DNA from: Sulfuricella denitrificans
GTDB taxonomy: Bacteria > Pseudomonadota > Gammaproteobacteria > Burkholderiales > Sulfuricellaceae
Direction of reading: 5' to 3'
Assembly (NCBI GenBank): GCA_002632355.1
Contig: NSJJ01000009.1
Span: 1-64,000 of the forward strand
Length of the DNA: 64,000 nt
A model generated the notes under the pieces. The model was not told the origin of the DNA, searched no databases, and saw only the letters and a program-made list of their open reading frames with translations. Positions 15,838 to 23,438 of this stretch are shown here, one piece after another. Both the position numbers and the translations under genes were made by a program. Every line of letters starts with the position of its first letter. Position 1 is the first letter of the stretch.

Positions 15838-16283
15838 TCCTGGTCGCCATCCTCTCACTGGTCGCCGCACTCGGCCTCGGATTCTATTCTGGACAGGACT
15901 GGTCGAACACGAAGCATGAAGCGCAACGCGCCAAAGACCTGGCCGCCCAGCAGATCGCCATGGAAAAACAGCGCGCCCACGCCGACGAACTCTCGAACGC
16001 CCTCTCCATCGCCGAGGGCCGCATCATCACCCAAACCGTGGAGGTCATCAAATATGTTCCCAAAGTCACTACTGGCCAGCCTTGCCTCAATAGGGCTACT
16101 GTCAGCCTGCTCCAGCCCGGCACCGATCCCGGCCTGCGTCCGCCCACCGGCGCACTTACTCCAGAAGGTGCCGCCCCAGCTTCCAGCGATACCGACATCG
16201 CTGGCTGGATCGCCACCGCAAACCAGCACTACGAAACATGTGCAGTGAGGCTGAATGCGCTAATTGATGTCGAGACTAGATGA
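15819..16283 (+). CDS. Inner-membrane spanin subunit, Rz-like
   Basis: 154 residues: an N-terminal signal anchor (IILVAILSLVAALGLGFYSG, residues 6-25), then a helical periplasmic region (QRAKDLAAQQIAMEKQRAHADELSNAL) and a Pro/Ala-rich linker. This is the layout of i-spanins, which with Rz1 bridge and fuse inner and outer membrane at the end of lysis. The Rz1 gene is nested in the +1 frame. Overlaps the preceding micro-gene by 19 bases and the 3' end of the convergent XRE gene by 24 bases. Confidence 0.82.
   Translation: MPNPQIILVAILSLVAALGLGFYSGQDWSNTKHEAQRAKDLAAQQIAMEKQRAHADELSNALSIAEGRIITQTVEVIKYVPKVTTGQPCLNRATVSLLQPGTDPGLRPPTGALTPEGAAPASSDTDIAGWIATANQHYETCAVRLNALIDVETR
16054..16248 (+). 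CDS. Outer-membrane spanin lipoprotein, Rz1-like, nested in Rz
   Basis: 64 residues encoded entirely inside Rz in another frame. The ATG at 16054 is preceded by GGAGGTCATCAAAT, a strong ribosome binding site. The protein has a short signal peptide ending in the lipobox LSAC (Cys19) and a small Pro-rich mature part (SSPAPIPACVRPPAH, then VPPQLP), the classic Rz1 composition. It would be lipidated in the outer membrane and bind the C-terminus of Rz. The combination of lipobox, Pro-richness and nested position makes this assignment strong. Confidence 0.85.
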   Translation: MFPKSLLASLASIGLLSACSSPAPIPACVRPPAHLLQKVPPQLPAIPTSLAGSPPQTSTTKHVQ

Positions 16284-16490
16284 AGCCTTTATTTTGAAAA
16301 GTTCCCAGAATGCCGGGTGCATGCGACGATCTCCGGCTTCCCACTGCTGCCATGCCCTGCATGTGGAATGAATGAGCTCTGCGGCCTGGGTTTGTGTCAG
16401 TCCAGCAGACAGTCGCTCCGCTCTAATATCGCCAGTCGTAGGATTGCTGGCCGCGCTTCCGGCGCGGCTGCGGTTTGGGTGGTTAGACAT
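16260..16490 (-). CDS. XRE-family helix-turn-helix regulator of the prophage
   Basis: 76 residues. The region RAERLSAGLTQTQAAELIHSTCRAWQQWE (about 23-51) is a compact HTH of the XRE/Cro type; the following GDRRMHPAFWELFKIKA completes the five-helix fold. The ATG lies in the stop of the upstream gene (ATGTCTAA overlap), so both are co-translated from the promoter at 16769-16797. Small proteins of this form are frequent at the lysis-side end of beta- and gammaproteobacterial prophages. It may bind the palindrome in that promoter; inferred. Confidence 0.8.
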   Translation of the reverse strand: MSNHPNRSRAGSAASNPTTGDIRAERLSAGLTQTQAAELIHSTCRAWQQWEAGDRRMHPAFWELFKIKASSSLDIN

Positions 16491-16701
16491 TTTCAGCGCG
16501 GACGCGAGACATCAGGGTATTGATGGCGGAGATCTCATCGCGGCAGTGAGGCGAGTTGCGCAGAAACTTCGGCAGATCGGCCAGCAGCGTTTCTGCTTCG
16601 GTGGCGGCTTGCTGGCGAGTAGCGGAATCCAGAGAAACCATGCGACCGCACAGGATGGCAGAGAGGTTGTCGAATTCGATTTTGCTGGTGATTGTGCTCA
16701 T
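16483..16701 (-). CDS. Small phage protein co-transcribed with the XRE regulator
   Basis: 72 residues from the ATG at 16699-16701, selected for its ribosome binding site (CCAGGAGAAATAAA); a longer frame to 16761 has no such site. Helical protein (TITSKIEFDNLSAILCGRMV, RQQAATEAETLLADLPKFL) with no recognisable motif. First gene of the minus-strand operon behind the sigma-70 promoter. Function unknown; possibly a regulator partner. Confidence 0.6.
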   Translation of the reverse strand: MSTITSKIEFDNLSAILCGRMVSLDSATRQQAATEAETLLADLPKFLRNSPHCRDEISAINTLMSRVRAENV

Positions 16702-16768
16702 TTTATTTCTCCTGGTAGCCCCAGATCCCGAGGCGCGGTTGGTTTGCGATCTGCATCCCATGAATAAA

Positions 16769-16797
16769 ACTATACGCTCAATGCGCGTATTTGTAAA
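16769..16797 (-). promoter_or_regulatory. Sigma-70 promoter with internal palindrome for the XRE operon
   Basis: On the minus strand TTTACA (16792-16797) and TATAGT (16769-16774) are separated by exactly 17 bases. Within the spacer and overlapping the -10 lies the inverted repeat ATACGC (16772-16777) / GCGTAT (16785-16790) with a 7-base centre, a likely repressor operator. The rest of 16702-16937 shows no gene. Confidence 0.7.
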
Positions 16798-16937
16798 GTA
16801 TTATTTATCTAAAATTCAATCAGCACTGGACAGCCATTGGACTGACATCGCTGTAATCAACAACAGGCGCGGCATTTCGAGTCTCTCCTTTCGCACCATA
16901 CAATTGAATCGCCTTGTCATAAACAGGCTGATCAAAC

Positions 16938-18209
16938 TCAAAAGCTTCCATTCAGCCAGATCAGGCCAGCACCCATTCCCAGGCCCATGGCAGCGAATCC
17001 GATAGCACAGCGTTTTGCCAGTTGCGCGCCGCCGATGGTGGCGATCAGCACGAATTTGAAAAACAGGTTTGCCAGAAAAGCCAGCGTAATGGCGGTGACC
17101 GCCTGTACCGCGTCCAGCTTGCCGGTCTCGAACAGGCGCAGACTCGACAGGGTGATGGCGTCGACATCGGTCAGGCCTGAAACCACAGCCACGGCGTATA
17201 ACCCCTTGCTGCCTGCAATATCAGAGAGCCAGGCAGAAAAATACAGCACCACGGCGTAAAGCAGACCAAAACCCAGTGCCGTGCGGATTTCGGTGGGGTT
17301 GGTAATCTCAGGCAGGGGCAGGTCAGCCGATTTTGCCAGATGACGCCACAGGACAGCAGTCCCCGCCAGGCCGAATACCAGCCCGCTACCAAGCACCGGC
17401 AACAGGGTCGGTAAGGCATGGGGAGAAACAGCCAAGCCCTCCAATGCCAGACGAACGATCACCACCAGGTTGGCAATCAGGATCACGATCACGGAAAGTT
17501 GCACCATGCCTGCGTTTTTTCCGTGACGGGCATAAACCAGGCTGGTCGCCGTGCTCGAAACCAACCCGCCAAGAAACCCCAGAATGGGCGCGCCATAGCG
17601 TTGCCCGACAATGCGAAGGGCGACATAGCCGGCCAGGCTCAGGCCGGCAATCAGCACGACCATCAGCCAGGTCTGGTAAGGATTCAGGGTATTGTAGGGA
17701 CCGTAATTATGGTTGGGCAGAATCGGCAGGATGATGAAAGTCAGCACGGCGAACTGGAAAATGGAGATGAGGTCGCGACGCGACAATCCCTGGGTCCAGC
17801 CGCGCAATTCGGGCTTGAAATAGAGCAGGATGGTAACGGCGATGGCCAGCATCAGCGCGGGCGTCTGCGCGCCGAACCAGACCATCGCCCCCAGCAGGTA
17901 GCACACCAGCAGAGCGGCCGAGGTGGTGGTGCCGGGATCGGCCTCGGGCGCGTGCGGGCCGAAGTAGGCCGAGACAATGACCATGCCGGTGGTAAACAGT
18001 CCCAGGGCCAGTATCCAGGGCGATTGCGTGAGCTGGGAGAGCATCGCCGAGAGCGTCCCTGCCAATGCAATCAGGGCGAAGGTGCGCAATCCGGCTTTGG
18101 CGCTGGGGTTGCGTTCGCGCTCCAGGCCGATCAGCAATCCGATTGCCAGGCTGGTGAGAAAAGTCGGGATATGCTCGACGCCATTTCCCTGAATGGATGG
18201 CAGGTCCAT
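16938..18209 (-). CDS. MgtC/SapB-family membrane protein with DUF4010
   Basis: 423 residues with 11-12 hydrophobic segments throughout. The N-terminal part (LAIGLLIGLERER, AGLRTFALIALAGTL) is the MgtC/SapB signature and the C-terminal half is DUF4010 (GYVALRIVGQRYGAP, GLVSSTATSLVYARH, VAVVSGLTDVDAITLS). Family members are inner-membrane proteins of unclear transport function, linked to magnesium or acid stress in MgtC. First chromosomal gene after the prophage, 13 bases downstream of recJ on the same strand, so probably co-transcribed with it. Confidence 0.9.
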   Translation of the reverse strand: MDLPSIQGNGVEHIPTFLTSLAIGLLIGLERERNPSAKAGLRTFALIALAGTLSAMLSQLTQSPWILALGLFTTGMVIVSAYFGPHAPEADPGTTTSAALLVCYLLGAMVWFGAQTPALMLAIAVTILLYFKPELRGWTQGLSRRDLISIFQFAVLTFIILPILPNHNYGPYNTLNPYQTWLMVVLIAGLSLAGYVALRIVGQRYGAPILGFLGGLVSSTATSLVYARHGKNAGMVQLSVIVILIANLVVIVRLALEGLAVSPHALPTLLPVLGSGLVFGLAGTAVLWRHLAKSADLPLPEITNPTEIRTALGFGLLYAVVLYFSAWLSDIAGSKGLYAVAVVSGLTDVDAITLSSLRLFETGKLDAVQAVTAITLAFLANLFFKFVLIATIGGAQLAKRCAIGFAAMGLGMGAGLIWLNGSF

Positions 18210-18222
18210 CTGGCTCGCTCCC

Positions 18223-19914
18223 TTATGCAGGTTCCCAGTGATTCAAAAGCAGTTGCAGGGTGGTGTTTCCGTTATACTCGTTTACGTCCAGACGGTAAAC
18301 TGCGTTCAGCCGCTCCGGCAGGGGCTCTGCATGGAAAAACAGCATGGCTTCGAAGCTGCGCCCCGACTGTCCGAGGCGAAGTTTCAAATGTTTTTCCCCC
18401 ACCACGCGCTGTTGTTCCACCTGAAATATGCCCTGAAATGCCGGTTCCGGAAAAGCCTGCCCCCAGACTTCATTTCTGAGCAACTGCGCCAGTTCCAGCG
18501 ACATTTCCAGAGACGCCAGCGCGCCATCGGTCTCGACCGTCCGGGTTAGCAGGGCGGGGGTGAGCAGCTGGCTGCATACAGCTTCAAAAACCGTTTCGAA
18601 GCGGGAAAAATCTTCTTCTGCGATGGTCAGGCCGGCCGCCATGGCGTGCCCGCCGAACTTCCTGATCATTTCCGGATGACGCTTGGATACCAGATCAAGG
18701 GTGTCGCGCAGGTGCAGACCGGGAATGGAGCGCCCGGAACCCTTCAGCTCACCATCATTGCCCTGGGCGAAGGCGATCACCGGACGGTGGAATTTTTCCT
18801 TCAGGCGCGAGGCCAGAATCCCGATCACGCCCTGATGCCAGTCCGGGTCGAACAGGCTGAGGCTGTAATTGTCCTGCACCGTGATCTGTTCCAGCGCCGC
18901 CAGCGCCTGTTCGTGCATACCGGCCTCGATGGCGCGACGTTCGCGGTTGAGAGCGTCAAGCTTTTGGGCCAGATCGAGGGCATGAACCGGATCGTCGCTA
19001 AGCAGGCATTCGATGCCGAGCGCCATGTCTTCCAGCCGCCCTGCGGCATTGAGGCGCGGCCCGAGCGCAAAACCCATATCCCAGGTGGAGGCGCGGCGGG
19101 CATCTCGGCCTGACACCTTGAGCAGGGCCCGAATCCCGGCGCAGGCCTTGCCGGAACGGATGCGCCGGAGGCCGTTGCTGACCAGAATACGATTGAGGTT
19201 GTCGAGCCTGACCACATCGGCCACCGTGCCCAGGGCAACCAGATCGAGCAGACTGCCGAGATTGGGTTCTAACTTTCCCGCAAAAACATTGCGCTGGCGC
19301 AGCTCGGCACGCAGCGCCAGCATGACGTAGAAAATCACCCCCACGCCCGCCAGATTTTTTCCAGGGAAGTTGCAACCGGGCTGATTGGGGTTGACGATGC
19401 AGGCGGCGTCCGGCAGTTCGTCGCCGGGCAGATGATGGTCGGTCACCAGCACCTGCATGCCCAGCCGGTTCGCCTCGGCAACGCCTGCCACACTGGCGAT
19501 GCCATTGTCCACAGTGATGAGAATGTCCGGCTTGCCCGATGCCGCGAGCCGGACGATTTCGGGCGTCAGGCCGTAGCCATATTCGAAGCGGTTGGGCACC
19601 AGGTAATCGACCGTCGCGCCGAACGCCCGCAAGGCGCGCACCGCAACGGCACAGGCCGTGGCGCCATCAGAATCGTAGTCGGCAATGACCAGCAGGCGGC
19701 GACCGGCAGCTATCGCATCCGCCAGATGCCTTGACATGGCTTGGGCATGAGTCAGCAGATGAAAAGGCAGCAATGCCTTGAGGTCATATTCCAGCTGCTG
19801 CACCGACTCGATGCCGCGAGCGGCGTAGACGCGCGCCAGCACCGGGTGCAAACCCTGTTCTGCCAGTACCTGGGCGTCATCCGGGCTGAAGGGCCGGGGG
19901 GCAATATCCGTCAT
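18223..19914 (-). CDS. recJ: Single-stranded-DNA-specific 5'-3' exonuclease RecJ
   Basis: 563 residues, close to the usual 560-580. RecJ degrades single-stranded DNA in RecF-pathway recombination and mismatch/base excision repair. DHH-family motifs are visible: VIADYDSDGATACAVAV (motif I Asp residues, near residue 75), TVDNGIASV (II), VLVTDHHLPGDELP (the DHH motif III, near 155) and, in the DHHA1 part, GSGRSIPGLHLRDTLD and FGGHAMAAGL. The start overlaps the stop of the COG4255-like gene upstream (ATGA), suggesting an operon of that gene, recJ and perhaps the DUF4010 gene. Confidence 0.96.
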   Translation of the reverse strand: MTDIAPRPFSPDDAQVLAEQGLHPVLARVYAARGIESVQQLEYDLKALLPFHLLTHAQAMSRHLADAIAAGRRLLVIADYDSDGATACAVAVRALRAFGATVDYLVPNRFEYGYGLTPEIVRLAASGKPDILITVDNGIASVAGVAEANRLGMQVLVTDHHLPGDELPDAACIVNPNQPGCNFPGKNLAGVGVIFYVMLALRAELRQRNVFAGKLEPNLGSLLDLVALGTVADVVRLDNLNRILVSNGLRRIRSGKACAGIRALLKVSGRDARRASTWDMGFALGPRLNAAGRLEDMALGIECLLSDDPVHALDLAQKLDALNRERRAIEAGMHEQALAALEQITVQDNYSLSLFDPDWHQGVIGILASRLKEKFHRPVIAFAQGNDGELKGSGRSIPGLHLRDTLDLVSKRHPEMIRKFGGHAMAAGLTIAEEDFSRFETVFEAVCSQLLTPALLTRTVETDGALASLEMSLELAQLLRNEVWGQAFPEPAFQGIFQVEQQRVVGEKHLKLRLGQSGRSFEAMLFFHAEPLPERLNAVYRLDVNEYNGNTTLQLLLNHWEPA

Positions 19915-20954
19915 GCCTCATGCTCTCCGGGACGATAACTGATCAGTGGCCGCGGGCGGCGCCACAACTTCCATAAACTGCCGCGAGTCAGGCTATAACC
20001 CAGCGTTCCTGATGGCGTGGGCGCGTGCAGCGTCAGCCCGATTTCGCCATTACGCAGCGCCTGTGCCAGCGGAGCAAACCATTGCCGCTCCAGATGGGCG
20101 AGGCCATCCCGCCACGCATGCGGCGTGCCGTAGCAGGCGGCAGGGCGCAGGCTGTCCAGCACCAGCAGGTGGCCGCCGGGGTGCGCCTGGGCAAGCCAGG
20201 CTTCCGCGTGGGGCGGCAGGGGCTGATGCGGGATATTAGCGGCTATGGCCAGACCACTGGCCAGCGCATCATTTGCCCATATCTGGTCGAAAGGGCTATT
20301 CAGGGCTGCGGGGAGGGTGCCACCGCCCCACGGCCAGACGCTGTTGACCGGCGCTTCGCCACGGTTTTCCCGCGCGACATTGACCGGGTGCTCGAACAGC
20401 AGCATCTGCACCTCATTGATCAGCGAGCGCCAGCGCAATTCATCCGGGCCGCGCGGCAGGTGGGTATGGATGTTGTGCCCAGCCGCCTGATAAAGGCTTT
20501 GGGTGGTGATGGCGGGCGGTTGCTCCAGGTGCAGGTACCAGCGCAATGGGTGGGTTGCATGAAAATGCAGCCCATCATCAGAAAAATGCTGGTTCAGCGT
20601 TTTGATCAGGTTGTCGCTTTCTGTCTGGCTGAGGGAAAAGGTCGAACTTTCCGTCAAGATCAACTGGTCTCTTTCCACTGCCAGATGGATCGGGTCCGCA
20701 CGCAGCCAGTAGCCATATTTCGTATCGATGGCATCTGCAAGCGCGCTGAAAGGAGCGATCGGATAATCCTGCTGGCGTGCCACGGTGAAGACTTCACACA
20801 GCCAGCTTTCCATGTCGCTTGCCGCCGTCCGGCTACAGGCGCCCCGTGCCAGCAGGGTTTGCAGTGCAGGCGCCTTGACATGATGCAGCGGGTCGTTGGC
20901 AGGCGTGATGGCGGTTGGGGGAAAGAGGCTGGGGATGAGAAGATGGCAGTGCAT
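19911..20954 (-). CDS. COG4255-like protein related to cofactor-independent phosphoglycerate mutase
   Basis: 347 residues. The C-terminal half with GEAPVNSVWPWGGGTLP, IWANDALASGLA and PHAEAWLAQAHPGGHLLVLDSL resembles the uncharacterised betaproteobacterial family grouped as COG4255, distantly related to the alkaline-phosphatase-fold phosphoglycerate mutases. Its N-terminus (MHCHLLIPSLFPP) is cytosolic, without signal peptide. Always seen beside recJ in related genomes as far as I recall. Catalytic metal ligands of true mutases are not evident, so a regulatory or structural role is as likely. Confidence 0.75.
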   Translation of the reverse strand: MHCHLLIPSLFPPTAITPANDPLHHVKAPALQTLLARGACSRTAASDMESWLCEVFTVARQQDYPIAPFSALADAIDTKYGYWLRADPIHLAVERDQLILTESSTFSLSQTESDNLIKTLNQHFSDDGLHFHATHPLRWYLHLEQPPAITTQSLYQAAGHNIHTHLPRGPDELRWRSLINEVQMLLFEHPVNVARENRGEAPVNSVWPWGGGTLPAALNSPFDQIWANDALASGLAIAANIPHQPLPPHAEAWLAQAHPGGHLLVLDSLRPAACYGTPHAWRDGLAHLERQWFAPLAQALRNGEIGLTLHAPTPSGTLGYSLTRGSLWKLWRRPRPLISYRPGEHEA

Positions 20955-21021
20955 AACTCGAGCTAGTGTAACATTGCTGAGCTAGATTCAGGCCCCTCAG
21001 AAATTGCGAAAGGAGTTCAGA

Positions 21022-21474
21022 ATGGATCTGATTTTGTGGCGTCATGCCGAAGCCGAGGACGGCTTTCCCGACAACAACCGCAAGCTGACCGCAAAAGGAG
21101 AAAAGCAGGCTGCCCGGATGGGCGAGTGGCTGCGTGAACACCTGCCCAGGGACACACGCATTATCGTCAGCCCGTCCAAACGGACGCAACAGACGGCACT
21201 GGCCCTGAAATGCAAGTTCGAAACCCTGAGGGAAATCGGCGTTGGCGCTTCGGTGCCCGCTCTGCTCACCGCCGCCGGCTGGCCGGATGCCAGGGGAGCG
21301 GTGCTGGTAATTGGGCACCAGCCGGTACTGGGACAGGCCGCAGCACTTCTGCTGGGTGGCGCGGAATCGGAATGGAGCGTCAAAAAAGGCGCAGTGTGGT
21401 GGCTTTCCAGCCGGGTACGGCAGGATGAGACGCAAGTCGTGCTGCGTGCCGTGATGGCGCCAGACCTGCTGTAG
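21022..21474 (+). CDS. sixA: Phosphohistidine phosphatase SixA
   Basis: 150 residues from the ATG at 21022, selected for the AAAGGAG at 21009-21015. The N-terminal LILWRHAEAEDG carries the RH(G/A) catalytic histidine motif of the histidine phosphatase superfamily; IIVSPSKRTQQTA and VIGHQPVLG (second conserved His) follow in the expected places. SixA removes phosphate from phosphohistidine of Hpt domains or NPr; a hybrid kinase with Hpt is encoded at 49579-52533, but any link is speculation. The gene's last 34 bases have a diverged copy at 23812-23845. Confidence 0.92.
   Translation: MDLILWRHAEAEDGFPDNNRKLTAKGEKQAARMGEWLREHLPRDTRIIVSPSKRTQQTALALKCKFETLREIGVGASVPALLTAAGWPDARGAVLVIGHQPVLGQAAALLLGGAESEWSVKKGAVWWLSSRVRQDETQVVLRAVMAPDLL
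21441..21474 (+). repeat. sixA 3' end, left copy of a diverged direct repeat
   Basis: The last 34 bases of sixA, including the stop codon, recur at 23812-23845 with 29 of 34 matches, the first 18 identical (GCTGCGTGCCGTGATGGC). The copies flank a 2.3-kb segment carrying unrelated, lower-GC genes. Confidence 0.6.
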
Positions 21475-21514
21475 CGGTCCTGATGCGCAGTGCCCAGACT
21501 GGCCCGGCAGAGGT

Positions 21515-21859
21515 TCAATCTTTCAGAAGGCTTGCCGTGGTCTCGGCGGTAATTTTGTCTATCTCGAACAGCACTTCACAGTATTCGGTCTCTTCGCAAA
21601 TGGTCGTCGGGTCATCGGCGCAGCAGCTCCCGGCAATGATTCCGGCATAGAATATCCCGGTTTTTGCACGAATGACTTCGTCCGTCTCCGTGACCTTGAG
21701 AATCACCACGCTGATATCACCCTCGGTCACATAGCTGCTTTGCGACAAGCCCTGCTGCAGGGGGAGCAGTTCGAGATGGATTGCTTGTATCCCGGCCTTT
21801 AAAACATCCTCGAATTCAGGGGTTTTCCAGGCTTTTAGTGCGTCAGGCAGTTTGATCAT
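21515..21859 (-). CDS. Conserved protein of unknown function with Cys cluster
   Basis: 114 residues. First part (LPDALKAWKTPEFEDVLKAGIQAI) amphipathic; second part is an alpha-beta domain with VTEGDISVVILKVTETDEVIRAKTGIFYAGIIAGSCCADDP and CEETEYCEVLFEIDK. The four Cys (CC, C, C) near Asp/Thr could hold a metal or form disulfides; no known motif is matched. Convergent to sixA with a 40-base gap. I do not recognise the family. The 268 bases between its start and the toxin gene (21860-22127) hold no convincing gene. Confidence 0.6.
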   Translation of the reverse strand: MIKLPDALKAWKTPEFEDVLKAGIQAIHLELLPLQQGLSQSSYVTEGDISVVILKVTETDEVIRAKTGIFYAGIIAGSCCADDPTTICEETEYCEVLFEIDKITAETTASLLKD

Positions 21860-22127
21860 GTGGCCTTTCTCGCGATGAAAAGATCATTTTAGCCTGATCA
21901 GCCCACATTGCGACTGTAGGCAAGTTGACTAAATGACAATGTCACTACCGATGTGGATAAGGCTACTGGCGTGGTGGCCAAGGATCCCACAGTAGGCGAG
22001 CGCAAGGAAAGCGATCCGTCTGATTTGCTTGGCTACAAATTTCGCAGTCAGAACCAGATTTACCTGCTTGGTTACTCTGTCGAAGAGGAAGTCTGTCTGG
22101 TCTATCTGGAACCTGTTGGGCCTCTGT

Positions 22128-22391
22128 TCAGTCATAGTGTGTCCACAAACGCAGGACACGAACCGTTTTCTCTTGGGTAAAGACTTCGTACACAATGCGG
22201 TGCTGAATATTGATGCGGCGAGAGTATGCGCCAGCAAGATCTCCGACCGATTTTACGAAGGGTAGCGGATTTTGAAATGGGTCGTCGGCAAGAAACGCAA
22301 GCAATTCTTGAGCCTTAGGTTTAAGACCACTTGCAGCAAGTTTCTTTGCGTCCTTCATTGCTTGCTTGGCATAAACAATTAGCCAACTCAC
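22128..22391 (-). CDS. YoeB/Txe-family mRNA interferase toxin
   Basis: 87 residues from GTG at 22389-22391, whose GTGA overlaps the antitoxin stop. The body KQAMKDAKKLAASGLKPKAQELLAF, NPLPFVKSVGDLAGAYSRRINIQHRIVYEV and the C-terminal VRVLRLWTHYD reproduce the YoeB family: the catalytic Glu/Arg/His region and the terminal HYD. YoeB cleaves mRNA in the ribosomal A site. Length (84-88) and order after a YefM-like gene are typical. A longer frame upstream overlaps the antitoxin and is not needed. Confidence 0.92.
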   Translation of the reverse strand: MSWLIVYAKQAMKDAKKLAASGLKPKAQELLAFLADDPFQNPLPFVKSVGDLAGAYSRRINIQHRIVYEVFTQEKTVRVLRLWTHYD

Positions 22392-22630
22392 CACTTGAGT
22401 GCTTTCGAACTTTTTGAGATGGGCTCGGCCATGCCAGCTTTGATGGACTCGCGCATGCCAGGCACGGCCAGTAGGTACAGGGTTTCCTGAATTGCGTTCC
22501 AATCTTCCGCTGAGAGCAACACAGCACTGCTGCGTTTACCGGAAATGATGATTGGCTCATGAGACTCAACGGTCTGATCAATGAGTCGGTACAGATTTGC
22601 ACGAGCCTTGCTGGCAGTAAGTGTGTTCAT
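22388..22630 (-). CDS. YefM/Phd-family antitoxin
   Basis: 80 residues from the ATG at 22628-22630, preceded by AAGGAG; an ATG 15 bases earlier (22645) has no such site. The N-terminus MNTLTASKARANLYRLIDQT is the DNA-binding part of the YefM/Phd fold and EPIIISGKRSSAVLLSAEDW the conserved continuation; the C-terminal 25 residues would wrap and neutralise the toxin. Overlaps the toxin start by four bases. Likely represses its own promoter through the palindrome at 22661-22676. Confidence 0.92.
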   Translation of the reverse strand: MNTLTASKARANLYRLIDQTVESHEPIIISGKRSSAVLLSAEDWNAIQETLYLLAVPGMRESIKAGMAEPISKSSKALKW

Positions 22631-22657
22631 TTCGTGCTCCTTCATACGGAGTTCTTA

Positions 22658-22685
22658 GTAGTACGCTATTGCGTACGTTCGTCAA
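22658..22685 (-). promoter_or_regulatory. Promoter and palindromic operator of the toxin-antitoxin operon
   Basis: Minus strand: TTGACG (22680-22685), 16-base spacer, TACTAC (22658-22663). The perfect palindrome GTACGC-TATT-GCGTAC (22661-22676) overlaps the -10 and fills the spacer, as expected for autoregulation by an antitoxin/toxin complex. Confidence 0.65.
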
Positions 22686-22720
22686 GCGGCGATACGAATG
22701 CTCAAGCTACCCGACGTTGA

Positions 22721-22755
22721 AGTAAAAGCGGCCTGCGCGGCTTTTCGCGCAGGCC
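22721..22755 (-). terminator. Rho-independent terminator after the gene at 22800-23438
   Basis: On the minus strand GGCCTGCGCG-AAAAGC-CGCGCAGGCC (22730-22755) is a perfect 10-bp stem followed by GC and TTTTACTT. A second small stem ATCGCT-GTTAT-AGCGAT (22777-22793) lies just after the gene's stop. Confidence 0.8.
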
Positions 22756-22799
22756 CGCCCGACTGCCGGGTTGGGCATCGCTGTTATAGCGATAATGCA

Positions 22800-23438
22800 T
22801 CAAGCCACCGAATTGTTTTGCATGAACTGGATCAGCGCCTGGAACTTTGACGCGGCGTTGCCACTGGGATCGACGATGCTGTGTCTGAAATATTTATCGA
22901 TATTGGCGGCCGTTATCTCGGTTGTACGCGAGTTGTATGTGGTTCCATTGGCACCACCTGCCATTTCCCCACCCTGACGAATGAGCGCAATCTGGGCGAT
23001 GCCCTCCGCAGCTTCGGTGTTACCGCTGGCGACGGCTTTGTCATACAGCGCTTTTTCATCAGAACTGAGATGTGCAAAAGTGTTAACGAACCCCGTCGCC
23101 TTTTGCATGTAATCGATCTCGTCGGCGGTGCGCGTGTTGTATGATTTGGCGGAGATTTCGGCAAGTTTCTTGTCGTTGGCGAACAGAAAATCTTGGTCTT
23201 CCTGACTTCTATTCACTGGACCGCTGGCTCTGATCTCGGCAAGCCGTGTTTCAACCGATCTATCGGTATTCGCAGCAACGGAAGAAGACGAAGCAGCGAA
23301 TGCTTCTCGCGCCGCCTGAGAAATGTGGATGGTATCGGCAGTATTTGCCGGCAATGTGGCCGGGTATTGCCGTATCGAAGGCGAACGTGCTATTGCGAAA
23401 GAGTAGAGAAGAACAGAAGCAGGGGATTGAACATTCAT
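22800..23438 (-). CDS. Unknown Ser/Ala-rich protein with possible signal anchor
   Basis: 212 residues. The first 25 residues are hydrophobic (VLLYSFAIARS) without a clear cleavage site. Then DTIHISQAAREAFAASSSS, a pattern also seen in proteins of unknown function that carry a 'DTVxISxxAxxL' segment, followed by helical regions (SQEDQDFLFANDKKLAEI, DEIDYMQKATGFVNTFAHL, DEKALYDKAVASGNTEAAEGIAQI) and a Gly/Asn/Thr-rich stretch. Ends with FQALIQFMQNN. No known family recognised; could be secreted or envelope associated. Followed by a good terminator, so likely a single-gene unit. Confidence 0.6.
   Translation of the reverse strand: MNVQSPASVLLYSFAIARSPSIRQYPATLPANTADTIHISQAAREAFAASSSSVAANTDRSVETRLAEIRASGPVNRSQEDQDFLFANDKKLAEISAKSYNTRTADEIDYMQKATGFVNTFAHLSSDEKALYDKAVASGNTEAAEGIAQIALIRQGGEMAGGANGTTYNSRTTEITAANIDKYFRHSIVDPSGNAASKFQALIQFMQNNSVA

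Larger units (their letters stand above)
1..16797. mobile_element. Right arm of a lambda-like siphovirus prophage
   Basis: A contiguous head, tail and lysis gene series on + (portal, protease/capsid, connectors, tail tube, G/GT, tape measure, fibres, holins, endolysin, Rz/Rz1) is followed by a two-gene regulator operon on -. Genes abut or overlap by 1-20 bases as in phage late operons. Terminase, integrase, replication genes and the left end are outside the window. The right boundary is placed at the XRE promoter (16797) because the next gene (DUF4010) is an ordinary chromosomal gene; no att repeat could be identified, so the exact end between 16798 and about 16940 is inferred. Confidence 0.88.

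Noticed and set aside
21953-22265. Short + frames between the Cys-rich gene and toxin
   Set aside because: No ribosome binding site, overlaps the toxin 3' end, no recognisable pattern.
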